DNA of 64,000 bases, from positions 1 through 64,000 of the forward strand of contig JAGUCH010000010.1 in the NCBI GenBank assembly GCA_019096065.1. The letters are read 5' to 3'. The stretch is from Paracyclopina nana. Taxonomy: Eukaryota; Arthropoda; Copepoda; Cyclopoida; Cyclopettidae. The notes under the pieces were generated by a model. That model saw only the letters and a program-made list of their open reading frames with translations, was not told where the DNA came from and did no database searches. The translations under genes were made by a program, and so were the position numbers. Below are positions 36,000 to 47,745 of the stretch, piece by piece; positions within the stretch are counted from its first letter, which is position 1, and each line of letters starts with the position of its first letter.

Positions 36000-37206
36000 A
36001 CACGAAGTATTTCTTATCTCTTAGAGGTGCAACGGAGTCACACGCAATATTCTGGTCTTAGTACACTACTGTGTGTACTAAATTCGGTAATACCGAATTA
36101 AAAGCTATACGCTGTTCAAAGCACAGGGAAGCTTGTCCTAATTACTACGCCGCGTCAAGTGACACAGAGAAAAAGGTTGCAGTTGCTAAGCTCGTTTATT
36201 TATTTTTTGTCTAGGCTATGAGCGGCCAAGACAAAACACACACACAAACGCACGCACAAATACACACACTCACTTATTACAATATAAAAGATGGAGTAAA
36301 ATTTGGCACTACTGGTGCCAACAGGTGTATGGATGGTAATTTCTTCTAAGTCTCTGAAACAAAGGTGCATCAACTTTTACGCAAAAAGGTATGCCACTTA
36401 AGCCAACCAGTGTCGACTCAGTGAATGAAAAAATAAAAGTTTGCCCACTCCTCCTCGAGTTGCGGGCCGGCCAACCTTCCCTGTGCCCTCGGCAACTTGT
36501 CCAAGGTTAGCCAGTTTTTTGGGCCCCAAACACGCATTTTCCTTTGTGGCTCCCACTCTGGCTCCACGCGTGGCCTATTTGGGGTTCATTGACTCGCAAG
36601 TCATAGATTACATCATCTTCTTCCATCTGTGTGGCCAAACCCACGGACGAGACCCACTAGTGTCGCAACACTCTTGCGCTCACTCGCCCCATTATGGATA
36701 GGCAACAGAGGCTCAGGTCGCAACCTGCACCTTGGCTGGCTTTCCGGCTGCCTTTGCCCCCATACTCCAAGCTCTGCCATGGCGGAGCCTGCACGCATGC
36801 ATTCACCTCCGGGAAAGACAGTGTCATTGTTACTTTGTGTAGGCCCATCATCATAACAATGGTCCATAGGAAGACATCATCAACGGGCTGGTGGTACGTC
36901 ACGGCCTGTACCTTCTTGCACTCCCCCGCGCGCCAGTTCCAACCCGCCAACGGCATCAATGCGCAATTTGGGTCTAAGGGAATCTAAAGCCTACGCACCA
37001 CATAGGCCCAAATGCCATCGGAGTGACCCCCATCGGCTCGTCAGCCTTCGGGATTTTGCTTTTGTACTGTAGTAGACACACCCTGATCGCAATCAGCATG
37101 CGGCCCAACCTGCGCCGCAGAGCAGGAATCCTGATCCACACCAAGACATTTTCCGGGACTTCATGGGGTTTTGGTTATCAAACCTTTAGGAGAGAGAGTG
37201 GCCTTC
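36000..37206 (-). other. 5' leader of the retroelement
   Basis: About 1.2 kb between the primer-binding site and gag. It has no convincing gene. 36230-36270 is CA-rich, and a 7-bp stem with a 5-nt loop (TTGGCAC...GTGCCAA) lies at 36303-36321. Packaging or dimerisation signals would be expected in this region, but none can be named. Confidence 0.4.
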
Positions 37207-37225
37207 AATCCCTCCGGGGCCTCCA
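37207..37225 (-). other. Primer-binding site
   Basis: On the minus strand, three bases after the CA end of the 5' LTR, the sequence reads TGGAGGCCCCGGAGGGATT. Its complement has the form of a tRNA 3' end: T-stem, acceptor strand, discriminator T and CCA. Eukaryotic tRNA-Gln has U at the discriminator position, so tRNA-Gln is a candidate primer, but the isotype is only suggested. Confidence 0.8.
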
Positions 37226-37228
37226 AAA

Positions 37229-38154
37229 TGGTGTGCGACGGTCACACCCTCTGAAGCCTAGGATGGTTAGCATCGGCTTCATGGTCGCGGTACCGTTCGC
37301 AGCCTCCGGGTGCTGGCCGGATGTCTACCCGCCTTGGACCCAAAGCCGCAGCCTCGGTGCTCCAACTCCGGCGAGATACATCACATGGCAAGCTTCAGTG
37401 CTGTAGACCTGTGATTGGGCCTCCTACCCACGTCCTCAACGGCCTCAACAGCCTCAGACGAGGATGCATAACTGCCCAGGAAACCTCTATACAAGTTATG
37501 GTCGAACAAAGTCAAACAAGGTTGTCTTATTCACTCAGCTTTTAACACCACACAAATTAATGGCAGCAAATACAAAGAAATAAGTACTGCAGTAAATATT
37601 CTTGTGGCCATCTTCTTCATGCCTCAGCACACTTTGGAGAACTTTGGTGGGACAATAGCAGGGCAGAGCTCACTCAATGGGCCATGTGCACTTGGTCCAT
37701 GTCTTGTTTCTCTGAAGTCCCCCATCGAACTCCCCGAGTCTTCTCCTTCTTCTCCACTCGATGCATCGCAGCAAGTTCCATCAGCTTCCATCTGCTTCTC
37801 TCCGTTATCATGCAGCTGCAGGTCCTCTCTATGTAGCAGCTAGCAACTCCTCCACACAATGGCTAGCAACTTCTCCACTCAAGGTCAGGTGAATTGCCAT
37901 AGGTAAGGCTCAACGCATAGGTAGTAGCAGCAGCAGCAGCAACAATCAGAGAGTTGGAGGAGATGAAAAGGTGTTTTTTGAGAAGGGAGGTTTTGTGATT
38001 TTGAGATGGTGATGTAGCGGTGAATGGGCAACCTTCCGGACTTCTGGCGGCTCCACGGGCTCCACGGTTTCCACAGGTTCCACTGGAGGGGTCCAATCAA
38101 GTCCTATTCTGGTCGTAACGTGCACCAGAGACATGATGTACTTATTGCCCATCA
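37229..38154 (-). repeat. 5' LTR of the retroelement
   Basis: Minus-strand start TGATGGGCAATAAG at 38154 and end CGCACACCA at 37229. About 99% identical to 14957-15884. By chance its first ~100 bases stay open in the Gal3ST frame, so the interrupted gene would add LTR-encoded residues after LAAF. Confidence 0.92.
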
Positions 38155-38158
38155 CAAA
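38155..38158. repeat. Target-site duplication, right copy
   Basis: CAAA on plus (TTTG on minus), adjacent to the TG start of the 5' LTR and inside Gal3ST exon 3; identical to 14953-14956. Confidence 0.8.
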
Positions 38159-39522
38159 TGCTGCCAATTGCTTGACTAACTTTTGGCTGAAGTAGGAATA
38201 AAGTTGGTAGTCTGGCCATTGCCATTGTTGCAAAATCAGCCTGGTTTCATCGCTCATCAATGTTGACTTGAACTTGTCTTGTCGCTCATTCAACTATGAA
38301 TAGGCTAACATTAGCATTGTGATCATGGTTGTATCGGAACTCACTTTGATGTATTGGATGTCTTCATAGTCCCAGCAAAGCAACTCCTTGAGAAGGATCA
38401 GTGACTCGTCAAACCGCTCAGCAATCATGACCAGGTCAAAGTCTTCATCGATTTGGTGAATGATTTGTCGCAGAGACTCTTTGTCCTCAGTCCTCGACAC
38501 ATTCACACCCAAGTCCCAGAGGAGCTGATTTGCACTGAACCAACCTTCATGAAAAGCACGATGATTAATGTCTAAATGTTGTTAACGTATTCATCAAGCT
38601 TAGCAAAGCAAAGCTAAGCAATTCACTTTAAAGGCTCTCGTCTCAGTATTCACTGAGCGGATTGGTTCCAAATGTCCTAAGTTTCATACATATTGATAGT
38701 CCATGGCATGTATGATTCCTATCGAGGCTGTTCTAAATAGTCCATCTTTACCTTTTTCAAGGTATACCAAGTTTTCAGCAAGGCAGAACGGACCTTTATA
38801 AATCGGCCTAGGATCGCAACCAGGTTTGTCTTGGGCATTAGCCATGTTGACCTCATGATGTCAACCAAATTTGTTGCCAATCCGCTCAGTCATTACTGAG
38901 GTACGAGCCTTGAAAGCGCTTTGCTTCATCAAGCTTTGCGTAGCTGGATGAATACGACAATGATCTTTGATCGTTAAGCTGACTTACTGCTTGCATCACG
39001 CCTGGGAAATGTTGTACTGATGACTGTCTTTGCATACTGATTGATATCCATCTTGAACGAGTTGGCAAGTCCCATGTACACGAATCCGGATTCGAACGTG
39101 TCCACCGGATCACGAAGGAGGGCAATCCGGATTGATGGTTTGGGGATGATTCTGTCCACTTCTGAGCCATTCCATCGACTATGGAATGCAAACATGTCAA
39201 AGTGACCACCAGGATTCCATGCATACTTGGCCACCATGTTTGCATTGAAGGATTCATCGGAGCTGAACACCCAACTGTCGATTGGCAAAGCGAATGTCAG
39301 TCCATGCTTGAAGCCATACCTCAGAATGATGTTTTGCACAGTGGATCCTCCAGTTTTGTGAGTTTTGGCAAATGCCACTCTTTGCTGAGGCAAACATTGT
39401 TTTTCTTCAGTGGTTGATTGAGTCTTCGCAGTGGCTGGCTCTTGTCGAAGGCTGATGAAGTAACTTATGGTTATCAAAGCCAGCAAAATTAGTGTTATTG
39501 ACCCTTTTTTGCTGGTGATCAT
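38155..39522 (-). pseudogene. Galactose-3-O-sulfotransferase gene, 5' part, last exon interrupted by the retroelement
   Basis: Gal3ST-type Golgi enzymes transfer sulfate from PAPS to the 3-OH of galactose on glycolipids or glycoproteins. Exons: 39522-38988, 38571-38345 and 38293-38155, completed by 14952-14720. Introns use GTAAGT...TTTAG and GTGAGT...CATAG, and all phases agree. The whole reading frame would be 377 residues, slightly shorter than vertebrate members. Residues 8-25 are a type II signal anchor. KTHKTGGST at 53-61 is the 5'-phosphosulfate loop and IALLRDPVDTFESGFVY at 133-149 the 3'-phosphate site. Exon 2 carries SRTEDKESLRQII and FDLVMIAERFDESLILLKELL, typical of the family. The element removes the last ~77 residues, so the allele in this assembly is probably inactive unless the element is spliced out. 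Confidence 0.85.
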
Positions 39523-41001
39523 TTTCTTCTCTGGTTGATGCTGCCAGCTTGTTTATAACTGGACCAAGTCAAAATCACCTGCTGCTGATGTTCACTATCA
39601 TCATTTGCCCTATTTACTTTTTTCTCTTATCTATGTTGTTGTGCTTGCAAGTGTTGAGAGAGTCCTTTGAAATATGATTAGATTCAACATTAAGCAAGTC
39701 ATAAATTTGGTGACTTTAAATATTTGATGAATTTTATGCTCTTTTGCATACCAGAACAATTAAATTATACTGTTAAAATAATGAGATTTTATGTATGATT
39801 TTTACTAGTTTATAATTCTTTGATTTTTAATGAGTAATTTATTTTGTCAGAAAATGTGGCAAAATTGAATATATAGCTAATTTTTCAAGCTTACTGGTTT
39901 AATGGAGTGAAAAATTACCATTTTCAGTCTTTTGATTCAGTGAGTTAAAAAAGGCAATTTTTAACCCTATTTTGAAAAATGCAAAAATTGGGTTTTTAGG
40001 CTGAAAAGCATTGAATAAAATATTGGAAATTAAATATACTTCAAAAACAATTTCCACAAAAATAACTGCATAATCAAAACCGATAAAAGAAAAATCAGCC
40101 AATGAGAACCAATCAGAAAAAATGAACCAATAAAAATCAACTTTTCTAAAAAAACTAAAGCAATTAAAAAAGAAGCCAATCAGAAGAAAGGAAAATATAC
40201 ACTATATGTAAACATATCAAACAAAGTAAAGCATTTTAAATATTCAATATTCATCAATCATAATTTAAGTGTAAGACAGATTAAAAAATCTGCCAATGAG
40301 AATGGGGCAAACACATATAAACCAATTAAAATCAAGTACACATAAAAATAAAAAATAGCCAATTTCCTATATTAATAAAAACCAATTAAAATGATCAGCC
40401 AATCAGAATGAAGTAAATAAAAAAATGGGGCAATGAAGATCAAGAACGCCTTAAAAATCGCCAAATAAAAAAAAATATTCAAAAACGATCTCAAAAATCA
40501 GCCAATCAAAATGAAGTAAATTCGGAAACAACCAATCAAAATCAAATCGCTAATTAAACATATTATTCAAAGCCGATAAAATAACAAAAAAGCCGCCAAA
40601 CTGAACTAAATAAATAAAAATCAACCAATCAAAATGCAGAACGCAAAAAAAAATACCCAATTACAAATATTCTCCAAAGCCGATTAAAAAGTCTAAATTG
40701 AAATCAACCAATCAAAATCTAGAACGCAAAAAAATTATTATTTAAAGCCGATTTCAGAGAATTGCCAATCAGAACAAAGTAAACAAAAAAATCTATCAAT
40801 CAACAAAATTAGCCGGTTAATAGAAATCAACCAATCAAAATCATTTTTTTTTAAATCAGCCAATTAGAATGAAGCCAAAAAAATCGGCCAATCAGACGAA
40901 CGAAGAAAAATTAGAAATCAACCAATCAAAATCTATATTTAAAAAAATCAGCCAATCAGAAACTAGAAAAATCGAAATTTCAGCCAATCAGAGCGAATAA
41001 T
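39523..41001. repeat. AT-rich intergenic DNA with a degenerate CCAAT-containing repeat
   Basis: No gene. From about 40090 to 40990 roughly twenty copies of a loose unit near ACCAATCAAAATC or GCCAATCAGAATGAAG occur, giving many CCAAT pentamers upstream of the Gal3ST start. Spacing is irregular, so this is a decayed minisatellite rather than an ordered promoter. Confidence 0.6.
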
Positions 41002-44000
41002 TTATTTTCTCGCGAATTTGGCCTTGTTCATTAATCCGTTGACTCTTGCAATTTCTCTGCCCGATTCGTAAATCTCCTCCAAATCTCCTTGGCCTTTCAG
41101 TTGAGCTCGGGCCAAAACTCGATCCATTTCGGCGCAGAGAGCGTCCAAAGCTTGCGCTTTTGCCTCCATTTCATGGGCATCAAATTGAGTCTGCCATTTT
41201 GGCGGAATTCTCTTGTCCCGATCTGAAAAAAAGCCAATTGAGCCAAAAAGTGGAAAGTCAGCTGTCGAGTGGCGCTTCTTGTTACCTGTCCCATGCGGAT
41301 TGTGCAGTTTGAAGGCCACTGCGCCGGCCTTTTGGCCTTTGGACCCTCTGAATTTTTCCATGGCCTTGAAGTCTTTGGCCTTTTGCAGCTCTCTGTCCAC
41401 TTGAATCAATTCAATTTGCCTTTTTCGCTCTGTTTGCCTTTTTACCGCGATTTCCCGCACTTTGGCTACGCTTGGACCGTTATAAGGCATTTTTGCAGCT
41501 GCAAAAATAAATTTAAATCTTATTTCACTATTTGAGCAAGTATCACATGTTTCAAGCATTGATAAAATTCATTTTATCTTTAGAAAAAGTAGTTCACGAT
41601 TATTGATGATAAAGCTCTGTTTGTGGATGTGTTTTTTTTTTGCGTTTTCTGTGTCTATTTCATGTTTTACAAGGGAGAATTTCAAGTTTTGAATGCGTAT
41701 TTCATGTTTCTGATGGTGTATATTTATAGGGTGTATTTCATGTTTTGAGGGCGTATTTCATGCTATGAGAGTGTATTTCATGTTTTGAGGGTGTATTTCA
41801 TGTGTTGAGGCTTTATTTCATGTTTTAAGGTTGTATTTCATGTTTAAAGGGTGTGTTAACGATGTGTTTGAATATTTTTGTATTCGGAATTTCTATTCCA
41901 AGTTGGGAATGTTTAGTTCATGGTTGGAATGTGTATTTCATGGTTTGAATGTGTATTTCATGGTTGGAATATGTATTTCATGGTTTGAATGTGTATTTCA
42001 TGGTTGGAATGTGTATTTCATGGTTGGAATGTGTATCTTATGGCTGGAAAGTGTATTTTATGGCTGGAATGTGTATTTCATAGTTGGAATGTGTATTTCA
42101 TGGTTGGAATGTGTATTTCATGATTGGAATGTGTATTTCTGGTTAGGAATGTATATTTCACGTTTGGAATGTGTATTTCATGGTTGGAATGTGTATTTCA
42201 TGGTTGGAATGTGTATTTCATGGTTGGGTTGTGTATTTCATGGTTGGAATGTGTATTTCATGGTTGGAATGTGTATTTCATGGTTGGAATGTGTATTTCA
42301 TGGTTGGAATGTGTATCTTATGGCTGGAAAGTGTATTTTATGGCTGGAATGTGTATTTCATAGTTGGAATGTGTATTTCATGGTTGGAATGTGTATTTCA
42401 TGATTGGAATGTGTATTTCTGGTTAGGAATGTATATTTCACGTTTGGAATGTGTATTTCATGGTTGGAATGTGTATTTCATGGTTGGAATGTGTATTTCA
42501 TGGTTGGGTTGTGTATTTCATGGTTGGAATGTGTATTTCATGGTTGGAATGTGTATTTCATGGTTGGAATGTGTATTTCATGGTTGGAATGTGTATCTTA
42601 TGGCTGGAAAGTGTATTTTATGGCTGGAATGTGTATTTCATGGTTGGAATGTGTATTTCATGGTTGGAATGTGTATTTCATGGTTGGAATGTGTATTTCA
42701 TGGTTGGAATGTGTATTTCATGGTTGGAATGTGTATTTCATGGTTGGGTTGTGTATTTCATGGTTGGAATGTGTATTTCATGGATGGAAAGTGTATTTAA
42801 CGGTTGGAATGTGTATTTCATGGTTGGAATGTGTATTTCATTGTTGGAATATGTATTTCATGGTTTGAATGTGTATTTCATGGTTGGGTTGTGTATTTCA
42901 TGTTTGGAATGTGTATTTCATGTTTGGAATGTGAATTTCATGTTTGGAATGTGTATTTCATGTTAGGAATGTGTATTTCCTGTTTGAAATGTGTATTTCA
43001 TGTTTGGAATGTGTATTTCATGTTTGGAATGTATATTTCATGGTTTGAATGTGTATTTCATGGTTGGGTTGTGTATTTCATGGTTGGAATGTGTATTTCA
43101 TGTTTGGAATGTGTATTTCATGGTTGGAATGTGTATTTCATGTTTGGAATGTGTATTTCATGGTTGGAATGTGTATTTCATGGTTGGAATGTGTATTTCA
43201 TGGTTGGAATGTGTATTTCATGGTTTGAATGTGTATTTCATGATTGGAATGTGTATTTCTGGTTAGGAATGTATATTTCACGTTTGGAATGTGTATTTCA
43301 TGGTTGGAATGTGTATTTCATGGTTGGAATGTGTATTTCATGGTTGGAATGTGTATTTCATGGTTGGAATGTGTATTTCATGGTTGGAATGTGTATTTCA
43401 TGGTTGGAATGTGTATTTCATGGTTGGAATGTGTATTTTATGGGTGGAATGTGTATTTTATGGTTGGAATGTGTATTTCATGGTTGGAATGTGTATTTCA
43501 TGGTTGGAATGTGTATTTCATGGTTGGAATTTGAATTTCATGGTTGGAATGTGTATTTCATGGTTGGAATGTGTATTTCATGGTTGGGTTGTGTATTTCA
43601 TGGTTGGAATGTGTATTTCATGGATGGAAAGTGTATTTAACGGTTGGAATGTGTATTTCATGGTTGGAATGTGTATTTCATGGTTGGAGTTTGTATTTCA
43701 TGTTTTGAGGGTGTATTTCATGTTTGGAATGTGTATTTCATGTTTTGAGGGTGTATTTCATGTTTGGAATGTGTATTTCATGTTTGGAATGTGTATTTCA
43801 TGTTTGGAATGTGTATTTCATGTTTGGAATGTGTATTTCATGGTTGGAATGTGTATTTCATGGTTGGAATGTGTATTTCATGGTTGGAATGTGTATTTCA
43901 TGGTTGGAATGTGTATTTCATGGTTGGAATGTGTATTTCATGGTTGGGTTGTGTATTTCATGGTTGGAATGTGTATTTCATGGTTGGAATGTGTATTTCA

Positions 44001-46424
44001 TGGTTGGAATTTGAATTTCATGGTTGGAATGTGTATTTCATGGTTGGAATGTGTATTTCATGGTTGGGTTGTGTATTTCATGGTTGGAATGTGTATTTCA
44101 TGGATGGAAAGTGTATTTAACGGTTGGAATGTGTATTTCATGGTTGGAATGTGTATTTCATTGTTGGAATATGTATTTCATGGTTTGAATGTGTATTTCA
44201 TGGTTGGGTTGTGTATTTCATGGTTGGAATGTGTATTTCATGTTTGGAATGTGTATTTCATGGTTGGAATGTGTATTTCATGGTTGGAATGTGTATTTCA
44301 TGGTTGTAATGTGTATTTCATGGTTGGAATGTGTATTTCATGGTTGGAATGTGTATTTCATGGTTGGAATGTGTATTTCATGGTTGGAATGTGTATTTCA
44401 TGGTTGGAATGTGTATTTCATGGTTGGAATGTGTATTTCATGTTTTGAGAGTATTTGGATTAGTAAATATGAATTTTTGACTCACATGGTCTGAAAATCT
44501 GATTGCGGTTCAGCTTTTCCTCAGTTTTTGGCCATTTGACAGGTTTTTTCGCAAGATGATATGTCAATTCACTTTTTCCCGCACTTTTTGGTTTGAATTC
44601 CAATTTAGCAGGATTTCCGTGAAATTGGACCACTTTCAAGCTGGGAATTTTCCTGAGAACCCGCGGCATTTTTATGAACGCGTTATTCTGCAGCAAAAGT
44701 GTATGCAAACGGAATGGTGTCGACATTTCTGGGGCAACTTCACCCTGGATTTTATCAGCTGACTTAATTGATGAGTTGTCCAAACTTATGCAAAGCTTAG
44801 TTTTCTGACTTGACCTGAAAAAATGCAATTCATTTTTATAATCATCTTTTAATAATTGGCTTTTTTCTCAGTTTTCCAATTGACTCTGTTTTAGCTGAAT
44901 TTTAGCTCAGTTTTTAAGTCTCAGTACTTCAGGCTAATGATTTTAAAAACTGAGTTTAAAACTGAGCTAAAATTGAGCTGAAACTAAGTCAATTGAAAAA
45001 AATGAGGAAAAAGTCAAAAAGAAACTGATCTACTAAGACTCAGCTATTTAGATTTGATCTTCTGAGACTCAGTTACTGAGAATCATATACTGATACTCAG
45101 CTACTGAGAATAATATACTGATACTCAGCTACTGATAATCATTTACTGAGACTCAGCTTCAGACTCAACTATTGAGACCCAACTATTGAGACCCAACTAA
45201 TGAGACTCAACTACTGAGACTCCACTACTGAGACTCCACTACTGAGACTCCACTACTGAGACTCAACTACTGAGACTCAACTACTGAGACTCAACTACTG
45301 AGACTCAACTACTGAGACTCAACTACTGAGACTCAACTACTGAGACTCAACTACTGAGACTCAACTACTGAGACTCAACTACTGAGACTCAACTACTGAG
45401 ACTCAACTACTGAGACTCAACTACTGAGACTCAACTACTGAGACTCAACTACTGAGACTCAACTACTGAGACTCAGCTACTTCAGCAATTGATACTTATG
45501 TACTGAGACTCACTAAATGAGACAACTACAAAGACTCAGCTTCTGTCAGTTCTTGATACTCATCTTCATGAGACTCAACAACTGAGAATCATCTAATCAG
45601 ACTCAGCTACTGAGACTCACTAAATGAGACTCACTTAAGTAGACTCACTTAATGAAACTAAAGTACTGAGACTCACTTAATGAGACTCACTTAATTACAC
45701 TCAAAAACTGAGAATGACTTATTTAGTCTCAACTACTGAGACTCACTTAATTAGTCTCAACTACTGAGACTCACTTAATGAGACTCAACTACTGAGACTC
45801 ACTCAATTAGACTCAGCAACTGAGACTCACTTAATTAGTCTCAACTACTGAGACTCACTTAATGAGACTCACTTAATGAGACTCAGTTAATGAGACTCAC
45901 TATATGAGACTCACTTAATGAGACTCACTTAATGAGACTCACTTAATGAGACTCACTTAATGAGACTCACTTAATGAGACTCACTTAATGAGACTCACTT
46001 AATGAGACTCACTTAATGAGACTCACTTAATGAGACTCACTTAATGAGACTCACTTAATTAGACTCACTTAATTAAACTCACTATTGAGACTTACTTTAT
46101 TAGACTCAACTACTGAGACTCACGTAATGAGATTCATAACTTAGATATTAAAACTGAGACTCGAAATGGGGCTTACTCTTGTCCGGGCAGTTCAGTGGGC
46201 AACTCGGACAAAAAGTTGTCTCTCAAATCCAGCCAAACGAGGCCGGAAAATTGCTTGAAGAAGTCCGTTGGGAGGAGAGTGAGGCGGTTCCTGTTCAAGT
46301 AGAGATGAGTGATCAAATAGGGCAAAACTGGGAGGCTGAGCTGGGTCAAATTTCGATCCGACATGTCCAGTGGAACATCCCTGTTCTCCCTTTCTCTGGC
46401 AAAAGCTGCTGCTTTTTCTGCCAT
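41002..46424 (-). CDS. LRRC27-like leucine-rich repeat protein, four exons
   Basis: Exons 46424-46177, 44814-44486, 41498-41286 and 41222-41002 join with consistent phases (2, 1, 1) to give 336 residues. Donors and acceptors are GTAAGC/TTTCAG, GTGAGT/TTGCAG and GTAACA/TTTCAG. The N-terminus has leucine-rich repeats: ITHLYLNRNRLTLLPTDFF, LVWLDLRDNFLSELP and, in exon 2, LHTLLLQNNAFIKMP and LKVVQFHGNP. The spacing and the FF-x-L-x-WLDLR-N pattern match vertebrate LRRC27. The second half is basic and helical (KRQTERKRQIELIQ), probably coiled coil, as in that family. The molecular role of LRRC27 is poorly known. Introns 1 and 2 are mostly minisatellite DNA. An upstream 5' UTR exon cannot be excluded. 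Confidence 0.8.
41700..44455. repeat. Minisatellite, 20-bp unit, in LRRC27-like intron 2
   Basis: A diverged start (41700-41900) leads into about 130 copies of a 20-bp unit near GGTTGGAATGTGTATTTCAT. A variant block with GGTTAGGAATGTATATTTCA recurs at about 42141, 42421 and 43261, spacings of 280 and 840 bp, so a 14-unit higher-order repeat of 280 bp exists. The unit has no stop codons on plus, which produces spurious open frames of up to 385 codons in all three frames. Confidence 0.95.
44900..46140. repeat. Minisatellites of 14-bp GAGACTCA units in LRRC27-like intron 1
   Basis: Two blocks of 14-bp units: near CTACTGAGACTCAA (about 45160-45480, nearly perfect in the middle) and near ACTTAATGAGACTC (about 45600-46075). 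Both contain GAGACTCA and grade into each other through diverged copies. Confidence 0.95.
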
Positions 46425-46665
46425 TCTGATGCCAATTTATTGATCAAATTTTGGAAGAAAGCTTTTATGGCACTTTTGCTGTTTATGGTGTGTTCACGTG
46501 TGTTTGCAGGTAGAGAAATGGAATGGAGGCTTAAAAGCAGACCTCAGAGGACATATTAAAAATTAAGCCATTGATTGCAGCACAAATAGCAAGATATGGG
46601 CTTTTTTGAAATCTTTTCCCAAGGTTCTATTTTGGCCCTTTTAAATTACACTATAGTTCTAGAGT
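46425..46665. other. Upstream region of the LRRC27-like gene
   Basis: Presumed promoter or 5' UTR of the LRRC27-like gene (minus strand). No clear core promoter motif is seen. Confidence 0.3.
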
Positions 46666-47470
46666 AACAAGGTTCGCAACTTTCAAGGTTCGCAACTTTC
46701 AAGGTTCGCAACTTTCAAGGTTCGCAACTTTCAAGGTTCTTAAGTGTCAAGGTTATTAGTTTTTAAGCTGCTTCATTTGCAAGGTTCTTAAGTTTCAAGG
46801 TTCTTAAGTTTCAAGGTTCTTAACTTTCAAGGTTCTTAACTTTCAAGGTTCTTAACTTTCAAGGTTCTTAACTTTCAAGGTTCTTAACTTTCAAGGTTCT
46901 TAACTTTCAAGGTTCTTAACTTTCAAGGTTCTTAACTTTCAAGGTTCGCAACTTTCAAGGTTATCAATTTTTAAGCTGCTTCAGTTGCAAGGTTCTTACT
47001 TTCTAGGTTCTTAAATAATTCTGTATTTGCAAGGTTTTTATTTTCCAGGTTCTTAATCTGCAAGGTCAAAATTCTTCATTTACAAGGTTCGTATTTTGTA
47101 AGGTTTTAAATTCACAAGGATCATATTTTGCAATGAGCTTATTTTCTTTGTTCTTTATTTGCAAGGTTCTTAATTTTGAAGGTTTTTATTTTAAAGGTTC
47201 TAAATCTGCAAGGTCAAAATTCTTCATTTACAAGGTTCGTAATTTGTAAGGTTTTCAATTCACAAGGATCATTGTTTGCATTGAGCTTATTTTCTTTGTT
47301 CTTAAAATTGCAAGGTTCTTCTTGGCAAGGTTATGAATTTGCAAGGTTCATATTATGCCTGGACCTTATCTTGAATGGTTCTCTAATAACAAGGTACTTC
47401 AATTGTATAGTGCTTAATATGAGAGTTTCTTAATCTGCAAGGTTCTTGAATTGATGAATTTGCAAGGTTC
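46666..47470. repeat. Minisatellite, 16-bp AAGGTTCTTAACTTTC unit
   Basis: Regular 16-bp copies at about 46670-46950, then increasingly diverged copies keeping the CAAGGTTC core out to about 47470, with a few more at 47970-48070 inside the next gene's intron. Confidence 0.9.
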
Positions 47471-47745
47471 TTTATTGAAGTAGTCAATCCTAATTTGGCT
47501 TTCTTAGCCAAGGTCAAAATTAATTGTACTTTCAAATGTCATGAAAAATTTGTCAAACCATGTTTTGAGAAACAACTATAATTAGCACATTCTAGTGTTA
47601 AATGTGCTTTAATGGTGGGGAAAACCATGAGATCCCATGGGGAAAAGTAGCTCTTGTCATGAAACCTTGCTTTCTTTTCACCCAACCGCGATTCGGAGCG
47701 CAAAGGCCGGTTAAGCCAGCCTTTAAAAGGCCGTTGAGGTTGAAA

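Larger units (their letters stand above)
14957..38154 (-). mobile_element. Giant (23.2-kb) env-bearing Ty3/Gypsy-like LTR retroelement inserted in Gal3ST exon 3
   Basis: The element is bounded by direct repeats of 928 and 926 bp that start TG and end CA on the minus strand and are flanked by a TTTG duplication. A 19-bp primer-binding site lies three bases inside the 5' LTR. In minus-strand order it carries a 1.25-kb leader, gag (35970-33406), protease (33282-32284), RT (30914-29991), RNase H (29924-29369), integrase and its tail (28681-25652), about 6 kb of mostly non-coding DNA, and ORFs A, B and env (19400-15987). A plus-strand intron-containing gene (19761-20728) lies inside it in antisense. 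The RT and RNase H patterns match Ty3/Gypsy. Typical Gypsy elements are 5-10 kb, so this one is exceptionally long. Most ORFs are frame-broken while the LTRs are about 99% identical. Confidence 0.9.

Noticed and set aside
36303-36321. TGGCACC-like sequence with a hairpin taken as a primer-binding site
   Set aside because: It lies about 900 bp inside the element; the 19-bp tRNA-like match three bases from the 5' LTR end is far better.
36441-37545. Several plus- and minus-strand frames in the retroelement leader and LTR
   Set aside because: Short, overlapping and without domains; the LTR ones recur in both LTR copies with indels that break them.
14957-38154. Near-identical 0.93-kb repeats read as a segmental duplication of Gal3ST exon 3
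   Set aside because: Repeats start TG and end CA, have a TTTG target duplication and an internal primer-binding site, and the Gal3ST frame resumes beyond the far repeat; they are LTRs.
41831-44494. Overlapping open frames with a 20-residue HGWNVYFM-type repeat
   Set aside because: Product of a stop-free 20-bp minisatellite within an intron of a gene on the other strand; the same peptide repeat appears in all three frames.
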